Shown here: piece by piece, positions 48,500 to 57,021 of the stretch
Numbering within the stretch: the first letter of the stretch is position 1
Layout of the letters: every line of letters starts with the position of its first letter
From: Acinetobacter pollinis
GTDB taxonomy: Bacteria > Pseudomonadota > Gammaproteobacteria > Pseudomonadales > Moraxellaceae
Length of the DNA stretch: 58,475 nucleotides
Direction: 5' to 3'
Assembly (NCBI RefSeq): GCF_015627175.1
Contig: NZ_VTDQ01000015.1
Location: 1-58,475 of the forward strand
Notes under the pieces: generated by a model
What the model was told of the DNA's origin: nothing
What the model saw: the letters and a program-made list of their open reading frames with translations, nothing else
Database searches by the model: none
Translations under genes and position numbers: made by a program

Positions 48500-48659
48500 T
48501 TATACATCCTCAATCACATGAACCTATCGTTCGGACACTTAAATTAAAAACAATATTGCAGTTTTGTCATGTGACGAACGAATGTTGGCCTGACATAATA
48601 CATATTATATGTATTCTAAATTTAGATGACTTATTTTATAACAAATAAAGGAAATGAAT

Positions 48660-49568
48660 ATGCAAGAAATGTGGAAGCAATGGCTTACAGAAGCTTTATT
48701 AAAAACAACCATACGTTACCCAAGTCAAGGGCGCTTCTCGCCTCAAATTAACCGATTTTATATTAATCATGCAACGTCTATTTTTCCATTACATAAACAA
48801 GATATTACTGTTGAAAAGAGTCAGCTTGCAGGACTAAATATTGAAAAAATTACACCCACCATTCAAACCAATGAATATGTTATTTTATACTTACACGGTG
48901 GTGGATTTCATATAGGTTCATTAAAAAGTCACCGCGCATGGTTATATCGTCTTGCTCAAGTGACCCAAACACAGGTCATTCATCTAGAGTATCCGCTTGC
49001 TCCTGAAGTACCTTTCCCAACATCAAGTGAATCAATTTATAATGCTTATTTGGCATTACTTGAGTCTGGTGTAGATGCCCAAAATATTATTCTCGCTGGA
49101 GATGATAGCGGTGCTAACCTTGCACTTGCTTTAACACAACGATTCATACGCAAACAAAGTGTCCCCCTTCCTCGAGCATTAATGTTGTTTTCACCATTTT
49201 TAGATCTTACACTCACAAGTAGATCTATACGCTCCAACCAAAAGCACGATGCTCTCACCTCTCTACAATTCTTACAAAAGAGTATTCATTACTATACTGC
49301 TAATACCAACTTTGAAGCAGATGATCCTAGAATTTCGCCATTGTATGGTGATCTAACAGGTCTACCACCTCTACTCATTCAAGTAGGCAGTAAATCTTTA
49401 TTACTTGATGATGCAAAACGATTAAAAGAAATGGCCGAAGCAGTAGATATTACTGTGGACTACCAACTATATACAGGGATGTAGCATAACTTTTTTATGT
49501 TTAATGAGTGGTTTGAAGAAGGAAAACAAGCGCTTGTAAATACTAGAAGTTTTATTGAAGAACTATAA
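48660..49568 (+). pseudogene. HSL-type alpha/beta hydrolase with in-frame stop
   Basis: Hormone-sensitive-lipase-family esterase: oxyanion motif LYLHGGGFHIGS, nucleophile in ILAGDDSGANLALAL. The frame reads ...QLYTGM, then TAG at 49482-49484, then continues without shift as HNFFMFNEWFEEGK to TAA at 49568. In this family the segment normally reads GMWH, with His the third triad residue. A single TGG-to-TAG change therefore removes the catalytic His and 27 further residues. Unless the stop is read through or is a sequencing error, the product is inactive. The ATG at 48660 is better spaced from AAAGGAA than the one at 48654. Confidence 0.88.
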
Positions 49569-49595
49569 AAAAGGAGGCTTTTATGCCTCCTTTTT
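49567..49595. terminator. bidirectional terminator, esterase and dsbD
   Basis: AAAAAAGGAGGC / GCCTCCTTTTT with a 6-nt loop between convergent genes. Confidence 0.9.
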
Positions 49596-49597
49596 AC

Positions 49598-51421
49598 TTA
49601 TGATTCTTTAAGTAATTTAAGTTGTTGAATTAGCTGTGGTGCCTCAAACTCACCGACCAAACGTAAACCTCTTTTTTCTTGATGTGTAGCATCTAAAAAT
49701 AAGTACGTTGGTGGCCCTAGAATATCCCATTTTGCCAATAAAGCTTGATGAGAAGTATCGTATTGACTTAAATCAAGTTTGATTAAATAAAAAGGTGTTA
49801 AAGCATTTTGAACATTTACTTGCTTTAAAATATGATGCTCAATAGGCTGGCAAGCCACACACCATTTTGCATATACATCAATAACAATTGCTTGTCCATG
49901 AGGTGCATTTTTCAATAGCTGTTCAAACTCTTCTGCATTTTTTGCAACATGCCATTTCACTTCAGCATCGGTCGTGACTTGTGAGTTTTGTGCATATTGA
50001 TATTGTTGATATCCAGCACCAGCAATAACAGCTAAAAGCAAAAGACTAAATAATATTTTTAACCCTTTCGTATATTTTAAAATGCCATATATGAGATAAA
50101 TAGCAAAGCATACATAAAGTAGCCATGCCACCAGATGCATGGTCACAGGAGAAAGGAGGGGTCTTAAAAAGTATAAAGCTAGACCTAGCATAATAAATGC
50201 AAATACCACTTTAATCTGTGACATCCATTCACCAGCTTTCGGTAAAATTTTTGTACCTAAAATACTAACTAAAAGCAGTGGAACTCCCATTCCAAAACCA
50301 AGAACAAAGAGTAAAATAGCGCCATGCCACTGATTCTGCGTTTGTGCAATAAAAAGAAGTGCACCTGCCAGTGGTGCTGTCATACAAGGGCCAACAAGTA
50401 AGGCAGAAATAACCCCCATGACACTTGCGCCAATAAAAGACCCCCCTTTTTGCGTAGACTGTACTTGATCTAAACGAGAAGTCCATGACTGAGGCAGTTT
50501 AATTTCAAATAATCCAAATAGATTAAGTGCAAAAACAATAAATAAAATACTAAAAGCAATCAGTGTTGCAGGCTGTTGTAGCCAACGCTGAAATCCTAAA
50601 CCTGCATATGAGGCAACCATGCCCAAAATTGCATATACACATGCCATACTGCACACAAAGACAAGTGCGATTGCCCATGCCTTTGTACCTGTTTTTTCTC
50701 GTATAATTAAAGAGCTTAGAATGGGCAACATGGGCAACGAACACGGTGTAAATGCCAATAATATACCTAGACCTAAAAATAAAATGAGTCCATATATAAA
50801 AGAATGATCGTGAAGCCGTGTAGATAAAATTTCATCTTCGGCAACAGCATTCTTATTGGTCTTTTCCCCCACCACTTTGCTTTCAAATGACTGACTATTT
50901 GTCTGGGATGTAATGACTTTATTTTCTTCAGATTTCTCAGATAAGCCAAGTAACGTCGATTTTCCAATAGACTGATTTTGATCTAGCACCAAACCATCAC
51001 GGTCAGTTTTGAACTGGGTATGCTGTGGAGGGTAACAGAGCCGATCTTTCGCACAGCCCTGCCAACTCACATCGTATGTTGCATTGGCGCTCGTTTTTAT
51101 ATTTAAACCGACTTGATTAAAATAAACTAAACTCTTTCCAAAGGTCGCATCGTGTTGTGTAACCGCCTGAGGAAAATTGAGTTGAACCGTCTTGCCATTT
51201 TCTTGAATGGTAAATTTTTGCTGATAAAGATAATAATGTGGAGCAATACTCCAAGATAAAGATGCCTGCTGATGATCCAAGGCATTTGCAGAAAATTGAA
51301 ATGCTTGTGATGCAGGTAGTAATGGCTCTTCTGCATGGCTTGTATGCACTATGCTAAAAAGTAAACAGCACTGCGTAAATATCCACAGTGCTGCAAAAAA
51401 CTTGTTTTTTATAAAACCCAT
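49598..51421 (-). CDS. dsbD: thiol:disulfide interchange protein DsbD
   Basis: Carries electrons from cytosolic thioredoxin to periplasmic isomerases. Signal peptide (~1-30); immunoglobulin-like alpha domain with the Cys pair in WQGCAKDRLCYPP; eight-helix beta domain (~205-470) with the Cys of LAFTPCSLPMLPIL and LVGPCMTAPLAGA; C-terminal thioredoxin-like domain with YAKWCVACQP. 607 aa, slightly longer than E. coli owing to the linker at ~145-205. Starts 25 bp after the outer-membrane protein gene. Confidence 0.96.
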   Translation of the reverse strand: MGFIKNKFFAALWIFTQCCLLFSIVHTSHAEEPLLPASQAFQFSANALDHQQASLSWSIAPHYYLYQQKFTIQENGKTVQLNFPQAVTQHDATFGKSLVYFNQVGLNIKTSANATYDVSWQGCAKDRLCYPPQHTQFKTDRDGLVLDQNQSIGKSTLLGLSEKSEENKVITSQTNSQSFESKVVGEKTNKNAVAEDEILSTRLHDHSFIYGLILFLGLGILLAFTPCSLPMLPILSSLIIREKTGTKAWAIALVFVCSMACVYAILGMVASYAGLGFQRWLQQPATLIAFSILFIVFALNLFGLFEIKLPQSWTSRLDQVQSTQKGGSFIGASVMGVISALLVGPCMTAPLAGALLFIAQTQNQWHGAILLFVLGFGMGVPLLLVSILGTKILPKAGEWMSQIKVVFAFIMLGLALYFLRPLLSPVTMHLVAWLLYVCFAIYLIYGILKYTKGLKILFSLLLLAVIAGAGYQQYQYAQNSQVTTDAEVKWHVAKNAEEFEQLLKNAPHGQAIVIDVYAKWCVACQPIEHHILKQVNVQNALTPFYLIKLDLSQYDTSHQALLAKWDILGPPTYLFLDATHQEKRGLRLVGEFEAPQLIQQLKLLKES

Positions 51422-51446
51422 GTTTTGTCCAAATGCTTAAAACACA

Positions 51447-52217
51447 CTAGAACAGGAATGATACGCCAAATCCACCCTTATAGTCAGGTACATCACCACT
51501 GAGTCCAGCACCAATACTTGCATCGAATTGCATACGATTGTTCAGTGCATAGATAACACCAGTAGCTACAGATGTTTGAATATGTTCACTTTCTTGTTTT
51601 CTATAAACAAATTCAGAGTAGCCAGACCATTTTTTTGACAATTTGTAACTTAACGTAGGTACAGCGGTTACCGCCCAGTCACTATTTTGCATTTCATAGC
51701 GCATAGTAATGCCTGTGGTTAAAATATCATCTTGTGCATACTGGACACTTGATGAAACTGCATAGATATTGTCGTGATTAGAAAACTCTTGATTACCTGT
51801 AGCAATAACAACTTGCCCTAAAAGAGCCATCGTCATTCGGTCATCATGTAAATCTACGGCTTTTTTCAAACCAACGCTCATGTCACCTGAGCCATTAACT
51901 GTAGTTTTCTTACCATTTTGCGTTGTTTTTAGCCAAGTAGGCCCAGCCCAACCAAGCTGTAACTCCATATCCTTTGTTAAACCTGTACGAAATACCATGT
52001 CTTCTTGTAAGGAAACAGATTGCTGTTGGTCATTTGCAATACTCGCTTTTGTATAGCTTGCTGAAGGCAAACTTTGTTCCCATGCTAAACGCCCTACAGG
52101 GGTAATTCCTGTGCCAAACCCAGTACCAGGACGATCAAAAGAAAAACTGTCTGCAAATACATGTCCAGTTGAAAACACGACAGAGGTCAGCATTGTTATT
52201 TTGAATAGCTGTTTCAT
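51447..52217 (-). CDS. outer-membrane barrel protein (phenol MetA-like)
   Basis: 256-aa precursor with signal peptide ending GHVFA, then DSFSFDRPGTGFGTGITPVGRLAWEQ. The barrel-type sequence ends in FGVSFLF, a C-terminal Phe. It resembles the family annotated as putative MetA-pathway of phenol degradation, whose members are outer-membrane proteins of unknown substrate; phenol use is not implied. ATG at 52217 (a TTG at 52229 rejected). Lies between ankyrin and dsbD genes on one strand with 17-25 bp gaps, so an operon is likely. Confidence 0.82.
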   Translation of the reverse strand: MKQLFKITMLTSVVFSTGHVFADSFSFDRPGTGFGTGITPVGRLAWEQSLPSASYTKASIANDQQQSVSLQEDMVFRTGLTKDMELQLGWAGPTWLKTTQNGKKTTVNGSGDMSVGLKKAVDLHDDRMTMALLGQVVIATGNQEFSNHDNIYAVSSSVQYAQDDILTTGITMRYEMQNSDWAVTAVPTLSYKLSKKWSGYSEFVYRKQESEHIQTSVATGVIYALNNRMQFDASIGAGLSGDVPDYKGGFGVSFLF

Positions 52218-52234
52218 ATTTATATCCAATTTTA

Positions 52235-52777
52235 TTAAATAAGCTCTTTTGACATTTTTGCGCCATGCTCACGTAACATGTCTAATGTGTTTTTTTCTTC
52301 TGGTAATGCTTGAGACCAATCAATTTCGTCATAATCACATTCAAAGAATAAATGACTGATCGATGAAAGTATGGTTAGATCATCATCATCTTTAGTATTT
52401 GGATCAACTTGCTGTGCAAGCAGACGCTCAATGGCTGGTACACATGCTGCACTTGCTGCATCCCAAAGTGGTCCATAAAACTCATCTGTATCCCAAAGAT
52501 GAAGATTTGCTTTGGCATCTATTAATAGATCTAACAACGTAAGATGTGGCTGTAGAAGTGTTTGTTTCTCAGTATCTGAAAGCGGTTTTTCATTTTCATA
52601 CGCCTCACAAACAACTTCCCACCACTGAAAAATACCATCACATACAATAGAAATAGGTGGGCCATTTTCAGGGTCAATAAAGTTAGGATCTAATCCCTGT
52701 TGTAATAACGATTGTGTTGTTTCAATGTCTAGCGCTTCAAGAGATTGAATAAATGATTGTTGTTCGGTGGTTAGCAT
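52235..52777 (-). CDS. ankyrin-repeat-like protein
   Basis: 180 aa, cytosolic, acidic, with ankyrin-type helix pairs: IETTQSLLQQGLDPNFID, LTLLDLLIDAKANLHLWD and VPAIERLLAQQVDPNTKDDDD. About four degenerate repeats. No enzymatic motif. Such proteins bind other proteins; the partner is unknown. It precedes the outer-membrane protein and dsbD genes on the same strand. Confidence 0.82.
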   Translation of the reverse strand: MLTTEQQSFIQSLEALDIETTQSLLQQGLDPNFIDPENGPPISIVCDGIFQWWEVVCEAYENEKPLSDTEKQTLLQPHLTLLDLLIDAKANLHLWDTDEFYGPLWDAASAACVPAIERLLAQQVDPNTKDDDDLTILSSISHLFFECDYDEIDWSQALPEEKNTLDMLREHGAKMSKELI

Positions 52778-52853
52778 ACAGTGCTCACTATAATCTGCTT
52801 AGATCTATCTCTACTATCCCTAGCAGTTTATCAAGAAAGTTTCATTTAAACGA

Positions 52854-52882
52854 TAAAAAAGCGCCAAATGGCGCTTTTTATA
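52854..52882. terminator. terminator after the hibernation factor
   Basis: AAAAAGCGCCA / TGGCGCTTTTT with AA loop, downstream of hpf on the minus strand. Confidence 0.9.
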
Positions 52883-52900
52883 TGAAGGTTCAAAATTTAT

Positions 52901-53248
52901 TTATTCTTCAATAATTTCTAAGCCTTTATGGCTACGAGGGTGGTCTTTTTTCTCAAATAAATGTTCTAAGCTACGTTTAAGACGGTCTAGTGCTCCGTGA
53001 ATTGCAGCATCAATATTCGCTGCTTTATGTGAAACTGCGACAGGTTTTAGGCCTGCTGGACGCGCTTCAATCATACAACGTAAATCATCGTCTCCGCCTT
53101 TTGCAGCATTTTCATCACTTAAATGCACAGAAAAGTGTGTAATTTTTTCGCCATAGCGTTGAAATTTTTCTAGAAGTTCTTCTCGCACATAATTAATTAA
53201 ACGCTCACTATTTTTAATATTCTTATCAGTACGGATTTCAATATTCAT
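52901..53248 (-). CDS. hpf: ribosome hibernation promoting factor (HPF/RaiA, short form)
   Basis: 115 aa with the beta-alpha-beta-beta-beta-alpha pattern of HPF/YfiA: FSVHLSDENAAKGGDDDLRC, IEARPAGLKPVAVSHKA and a last helix rich in Lys/Arg (DRLKRSLEHLFEKKDHPR) that contacts 16S rRNA. No long C-terminal dimerisation domain. It is not beside rpoN or raiA-type partners, so it may be a second family member acting in stasis. Confidence 0.88.
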   Translation of the reverse strand: MNIEIRTDKNIKNSERLINYVREELLEKFQRYGEKITHFSVHLSDENAAKGGDDDLRCMIEARPAGLKPVAVSHKAANIDAAIHGALDRLKRSLEHLFEKKDHPRSHKGLEIIEE

Positions 53249-53385
53249 AGTTTATCCTCACTACTTGCGCATGCTATGCGGAATTAATACATCCTTCTTT
53301 TTCACACTTTTTTAAATAAATTTAAGGTTTAATACACTTGAAACTTATTTAAAATATTCTGTGTCCTTTTAATTTAATATGAGCC

Positions 53386-53419
53386 ATCTATAAAAATATG
53401 CAAGTATATTTTTATAGAT
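53386..53419. promoter_or_regulatory. 14-bp inverted repeat, possible enhancer site
   Basis: ATCTATAAAAATAT / ATATTTTTATAGAT around GCAAGT, perfect, about 135-170 bp upstream of the uraD -24 element. The distance suits an enhancer-binding activator site; a hairpin for a minor transcript is an alternative. Confidence 0.4.
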
Positions 53420-53552
53420 TTGATTAAAAGAAGATCAATAGCAACGTGTTACTCTCACAACATCTATATTTCATTACAAACCAATTATATTTAATTACAT
53501 ATTTTGTTTTTCTAATTCATTCTGAGCTAAAAAAACTATAAATACAAAGAAT

Positions 53553-53570
53553 TAGGCATATTTTTTGCTT
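53553..53570 (+). promoter_or_regulatory. sigma-54 promoter of uraD-uraH
   Basis: TTAGGCATATTTTTTGCTT: GG-N10-GC with GGCA and TTGCTT kept, start site near 53580. CTTGT-AAAGA-ACAAG (53568-53582) overlaps the start site. Confidence 0.7.
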
Positions 53571-53607
53571 GTAAAGAACAAGGACTTTAAAGCATTTTAG
53601 GTAAGAT

Positions 53608-54093
53608 GTGAATATTCATCAGTTTAATGAAAAATCTTCTGCAGAGATACAAGACCTATTGATCCGTTGTGTCAATATTCCGCATTGGGCTCAACACATT
53701 GCATGTCATCGCCCTTATGAAAATAGGCAAAAACTTCTAACGACAGCAAAAATACTTGCGTTAGATTGGACGTGGGATGACATTTTAACTGCACTTCACG
53801 CACATCCTAAAATAGGAGAAAAAGATAAAAATTCCAACCATAATTATTCAAGCAATGAGCAAGCTGATATTTCTCAAAATGCATCAGATCTAGACTTGCT
53901 CAAACAAGCAAATCAAAACTATGAAGAAAAATTTGGTTTTATTTTTTTAATTAAAGCCAAAGGACTGACGACTGATCAGGTTTTGGTACAAATTAAGCAA
54001 CGTTTAAATAACACCATCGATGTAGAAAAAAAATGTGTCCATGAGCAACTTATACTTATTACGCTTCTGCGCTTAGAACAGGAAATATTATGA
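53608..54093 (+). CDS. uraD: OHCU decarboxylase
   Basis: Decarboxylates 2-oxo-4-hydroxy-4-carboxy-5-ureidoimidazoline to S-allantoin, the last step of uricolysis. 161 aa, all helical. The catalytic His is in LHAHPKIGEKD and the following NEQADI supplies the conserved Glu; the late IKAKGLT block fits. Starts with GTG (TAGGTAAGAT upstream). Overlaps uraH by ATGA, and the sigma-54 element lies about 38 bp upstream. Confidence 0.94.
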   Translation: MNIHQFNEKSSAEIQDLLIRCVNIPHWAQHIACHRPYENRQKLLTTAKILALDWTWDDILTALHAHPKIGEKDKNSNHNYSSNEQADISQNASDLDLLKQANQNYEEKFGFIFLIKAKGLTTDQVLVQIKQRLNNTIDVEKKCVHEQLILITLLRLEQEIL

Positions 54094-54416
54094 TTAGTAC
54101 ACATATTTTAAATATACAAACAGGTAAACCTGCTCAAGGTATTAAAGTCCGTTTACTTCATACAAAAACACAAGCCTGTCTTGGAGAAGGGATAACTGAT
54201 AGCAATGGACGTATTGCAGACTTTCAAATAGCTACACCTATTGAAGAGGGTGTATATACACTCGAATATTATGTTAGTCCCTATTTTCAGTTAGAAAATA
54301 TTGTGTCTTTTTTTCCAAAAATTGATATTACATTTACCATTCATCTGCTCAATGAGCACTATCACGTGCCATTACTTCTTAGTGCACATGCTTATTCTAC
54401 TTATAGAGGAAGTTAA
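54090..54416 (+). CDS. uraH: 5-hydroxyisourate hydrolase
   Basis: Transthyretin-like enzyme hydrolysing 5-hydroxyisourate to OHCU. 108 aa with ISTHILNIQTGKPAQG (catalytic His), the arginine of GIKVRLLH, a YHVPLLLSAHAYSTYRGS end and the diagnostic C-terminal YRGS. Stays in the cytosol (no signal peptide). Translationally coupled to uraD; together with hpxO it completes urate to allantoin. Confidence 0.96.
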   Translation: MISTHILNIQTGKPAQGIKVRLLHTKTQACLGEGITDSNGRIADFQIATPIEEGVYTLEYYVSPYFQLENIVSFFPKIDITFTIHLLNEHYHVPLLLSAHAYSTYRGS

Positions 54417-54502
54417 AAAGTATAAATAACCTTTTAATTTATTTAAAATAATTAAAAAAAGCTATTTTTTTATTTATTTTTTATTACAAATTTTATACAT
54501 TA

Positions 54503-54518
54503 TGGCTCATTTTTTGCA
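54503..54518 (+). promoter_or_regulatory. sigma-54 promoter of the Tsx-like gene
   Basis: TGGCTCATTTTTTGCA: GG (54504-54505), N10, GC (54516-54517), start site near 54529, leader ~72 nt. Confidence 0.75.
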
Positions 54519-54532
54519 GAATACGCGTATTC
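54519..54532. promoter_or_regulatory. 14-bp palindrome at the Tsx-like start site
   Basis: GAATACGCGTATTC, perfect palindrome immediately after the -12 element and across the start site, flanked by TGCA on both sides. Expected position for a repressor operator. Confidence 0.5.
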
Positions 54533-54600
54533 ACTGCATTCTCTTTGGCTCAAATCAAGAGAAAAAATTTATACGTTTATTCTGACCATTAGGTCTCTAC

Positions 54601-55482
54601 ATGGTGTCATATATGATGTCTTTCTTTAAAAAGTCTGTTACAGCAATTGCTTTTTCTTCTATTGCTCTTCTCTCTTCTTCAGCCTTTGCACTCACATGGA
54701 GTGATAATGCAGTTGGCTGGCGTTATGGAAGTGATTTTGCAGAACCCTATAAAAACAATGCAGATGGTTCGAGAATGGATATTACAAAACAGATTTATTC
54801 ATTCACACATAGCAGTGGTTATCGTTATGGTACTAACTTTTTAAATGTAGACTTTTTACAGTCATCAAAAGAAATCTATGGTGGACAAGGTTCTGACCAA
54901 TTTGAACGTGGAACACAAGAAGCATATTTGGTTTATAGAAATAATATCGATCTAGGTGCTGTTTTTAAGAAAGATTTTTCATCTAAAGGAATTCGTGGCT
55001 ATGCATTAACTGCAGGGCTAGATTGGAATACAAAAAACGATTCATACGGTTCTAAAAAGCGTATGTGGGTTGTTGGGCCAACCATTAATTTCGATGTATC
55101 TGGTTTTCTTAGTCTAAGTGCACTCGCTTTCTTTGAAAGTAACCAACCTAAAGGTTTAGGTCATCGTTATTCATATGACCCACATGCTGCATTTCAGCTT
55201 ACATGGGGCATCCCTCTTGGAAATACACCTTTATCTTTTGAAGGTTATGCCCTATGGATCGACTCCAAAGGTAAAAATGAATACGGTGGTAAGACATCAC
55301 CAGAAACCAATATCGATGCAATGGTTATGTATGATCTAAGTACATTATGGGGCAAAAAAGATAAAACCTTACGTGCAGGTTTTGAATATCAGTACTGGCA
55401 CAACAAATTTGGAAATCCAACTGATGGAAATGCAGGTGCAACTGCAAATACACCAATGGTGCGTGTAGACTATCACTTCTAA
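54601..55482 (+). CDS. Tsx-like nucleoside-specific outer-membrane channel
   Basis: 293-aa precursor; signal peptide through SSSAFA, mature start LTWSDNAVGWRYGSDFAEPY, a pattern shared with Tsx/outer envelope proteins. Barrel strands alternate, ending VRVDYHF with terminal Phe. Probably admits nucleosides, nucleobases or urate; its place between uricolysis genes and its own sigma-54 promoter support this. Starts at 54601 (AGG upstream); ATGs at 54613 and 54616 are possible. Intrinsic terminator at 55543-55576. Confidence 0.85.
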   Translation: MVSYMMSFFKKSVTAIAFSSIALLSSSAFALTWSDNAVGWRYGSDFAEPYKNNADGSRMDITKQIYSFTHSSGYRYGTNFLNVDFLQSSKEIYGGQGSDQFERGTQEAYLVYRNNIDLGAVFKKDFSSKGIRGYALTAGLDWNTKNDSYGSKKRMWVVGPTINFDVSGFLSLSALAFFESNQPKGLGHRYSYDPHAAFQLTWGIPLGNTPLSFEGYALWIDSKGKNEYGGKTSPETNIDAMVMYDLSTLWGKKDKTLRAGFEYQYWHNKFGNPTDGNAGATANTPMVRVDYHF

Positions 55483-55542
55483 ATAAACATTATATTTTAT
55501 TATTAAATGTCAATTACATTTATGTTTTAAGCACGTAAAATT

Positions 55543-55576
55543 ATCCCTAAAGCAGTTTTGCTTTGGGGATTTTTTA
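55543..55576 (+). terminator. terminator of the Tsx-like gene
   Basis: ATCCCTAAAGCA / TGCTTTGGGGAT (12 bp, one G-U) with a GTTT loop and six T residues. A TTG-started frame extending the next gene to 55558 falls in this hairpin and is therefore rejected. Confidence 0.9.
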
Positions 55577-55608
55577 TTTTAGCGTTTAACTTAACTTTAG
55601 AGAAAAAC

Positions 55609-56046
55609 ATGAAAGTAAATCTAGCCATACTGGCACTTTTTATTAGCACACCACTTTTTGCTGATACCACGCTTTTTCAATGTACCACTGCGAATGATAA
55701 AGAGTTACTGGTCACGATGAACTCGTCAAGCGTCTCTTACAAATTCGGATACACCTTAACGAATCCTGAGCTTTCATTTACTCTTCCAAATACCAAAGTA
55801 AACTATGGTGTAAGTAACAAGCCGTCTAACCAGTACAGTGTATATAGCCTAGACATGCCAAATGGTGATACTACGTACCGTATATATTCTAAATATTCTG
55901 AATATTCACGCCAACTCGATATCGACTCAGGAATTTCTGTTATTAAAAATGGGAAAGAATTGGCTCATATTCCTTGTATGAATAAATCTTATTATGATTA
56001 TGTAGATAGCTTAGATAGTAACCGCTTATCTTATATCTTTTACTAA
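55609..56046 (+). CDS. small secreted protein of unknown function
   Basis: 145 aa. I do not recognise the family. Signal peptide MKVNLAILALFISTPLFA, then DTTLFQCTTANDKELLV. The mature part is beta-rich, with two Cys (QCTT near the start and IPCMNKS near the end) that may bond, and many Tyr/Ser. The start is the ATG at 55609, preceded by AGAGAAAAAC. It lies 33 bp after the Tsx terminator, so it is expressed weakly by read-through or from its own promoter. Confidence 0.7.
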   Translation: MKVNLAILALFISTPLFADTTLFQCTTANDKELLVTMNSSSVSYKFGYTLTNPELSFTLPNTKVNYGVSNKPSNQYSVYSLDMPNGDTTYRIYSKYSEYSRQLDIDSGISVIKNGKELAHIPCMNKSYYDYVDSLDSNRLSYIFY

Positions 56047-56103
56047 GCAGCCTCATGAAATGATTTCTCTTACATTGTTGTAGTAAGAGAAATCAGACTG
56101 ATA

Positions 56104-56856
56104 TTAATCTTCTATAATTATTCTGCCATGCGTGGGTTGAATAGGACGATGGTTATCTTGGTTTTTCAGTAAAACTTTCAATGTTTTTAATTGTTGCTCA
56201 GAAATGGTTAATGGGTTTTTCAGAACAACCCAGTTCACACCTTCAGAACAAGGAGGTGTCGTTAAAGACCCTGAGAAACGATAATAGTCTAAATTTTTAG
56301 GAAGAAGTTTATTCAAATTGACTTCATGCGATAAATGTCGATCGTCATTTTCTTTACTTGATAAATCTATCCATAATTTATCCCATTCTGGATTTTTTTC
56401 ACCTAAAACAAACATCACAGCCAATACTGTCAGATCACCCTGAGCATTTGCATTTACAAAATGTAATTCTAAAGGATAACTCTTTCCTTCAATTTGGTTT
56501 TCACTTGGCGTATGAAAATGAAATTGTTTTAAAAAGAATTTCTGACCATCTAATATAAGGTAGTCGCTTTGATCATCTTTTTTAGTATTGACCTGAACTG
56601 TATGACCGTTAAATATAATGTCATTAGGCGACACTTTATATTGAATATTTAATTTGTGCTTAATTACACTTTTATAAGTGTTCCTAATATCGATTGGTGT
56701 TTGATTTTTACCACTACTACATTCTTTAAAATTTTCATTCAACTCTCCCCAATGCTCAGGTGAAATTTCATGATCGTAACCCCAGTGTATGGTTTCAGAT
56801 GCAACGGTAAATGTACTTAAACCAAAAACTAAACTACCCAATAAAAAAGATTTCAT
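56104..56856 (-). CDS. periplasmic alpha-carbonic anhydrase
   Basis: CO2/bicarbonate interconversion. 250-aa precursor, signal peptide ending TFTVA. Alpha-class marks: WGYDHEISPEHWGEL, SSGKNQTPIDIR, zinc histidines in QFHFHTPSENQ and LELHFVN, and LTTPPCSEGVNWVV. It is monocistronic and convergent with the small secreted protein gene. Urea carboxylation consumes bicarbonate and allophanate hydrolysis releases CO2, but the link to this gene is only speculation. Confidence 0.94.
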   Translation of the reverse strand: MKSFLLGSLVFGLSTFTVASETIHWGYDHEISPEHWGELNENFKECSSGKNQTPIDIRNTYKSVIKHKLNIQYKVSPNDIIFNGHTVQVNTKKDDQSDYLILDGQKFFLKQFHFHTPSENQIEGKSYPLELHFVNANAQGDLTVLAVMFVLGEKNPEWDKLWIDLSSKENDDRHLSHEVNLNKLLPKNLDYYRFSGSLTTPPCSEGVNWVVLKNPLTISEQQLKTLKVLLKNQDNHRPIQPTHGRIIIED

Positions 56857-57021
56857 TTCAAAATACTCTATTTAGTCAATCACTATCATTCATTGTTCAA
56901 TAGTCACTCAAACTTTACCTCTATATTCTTAATCATTTATTTAAATATTAGATAAATAAATCATTAAAATTAAATATAATGAAAAATAGATCACACTCAT
57001 AATAAAACTACAATTATTCTG

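Larger units (their letters stand above)
53249..53607. other. regulatory gap between hpf and uraD
   Basis: 359 bp without a gene. Holds the hpf promoter region, a 14-bp perfect inverted repeat at 53386-53419 and the sigma-54 promoter of uraD at 53553-53570. No coding sequence seen. Confidence 0.6.

Noticed and set aside
54432..54485. AT-rich imperfect palindrome after uraH as an operator
   Set aside because: Low-complexity A/T runs make such matches expected by chance.
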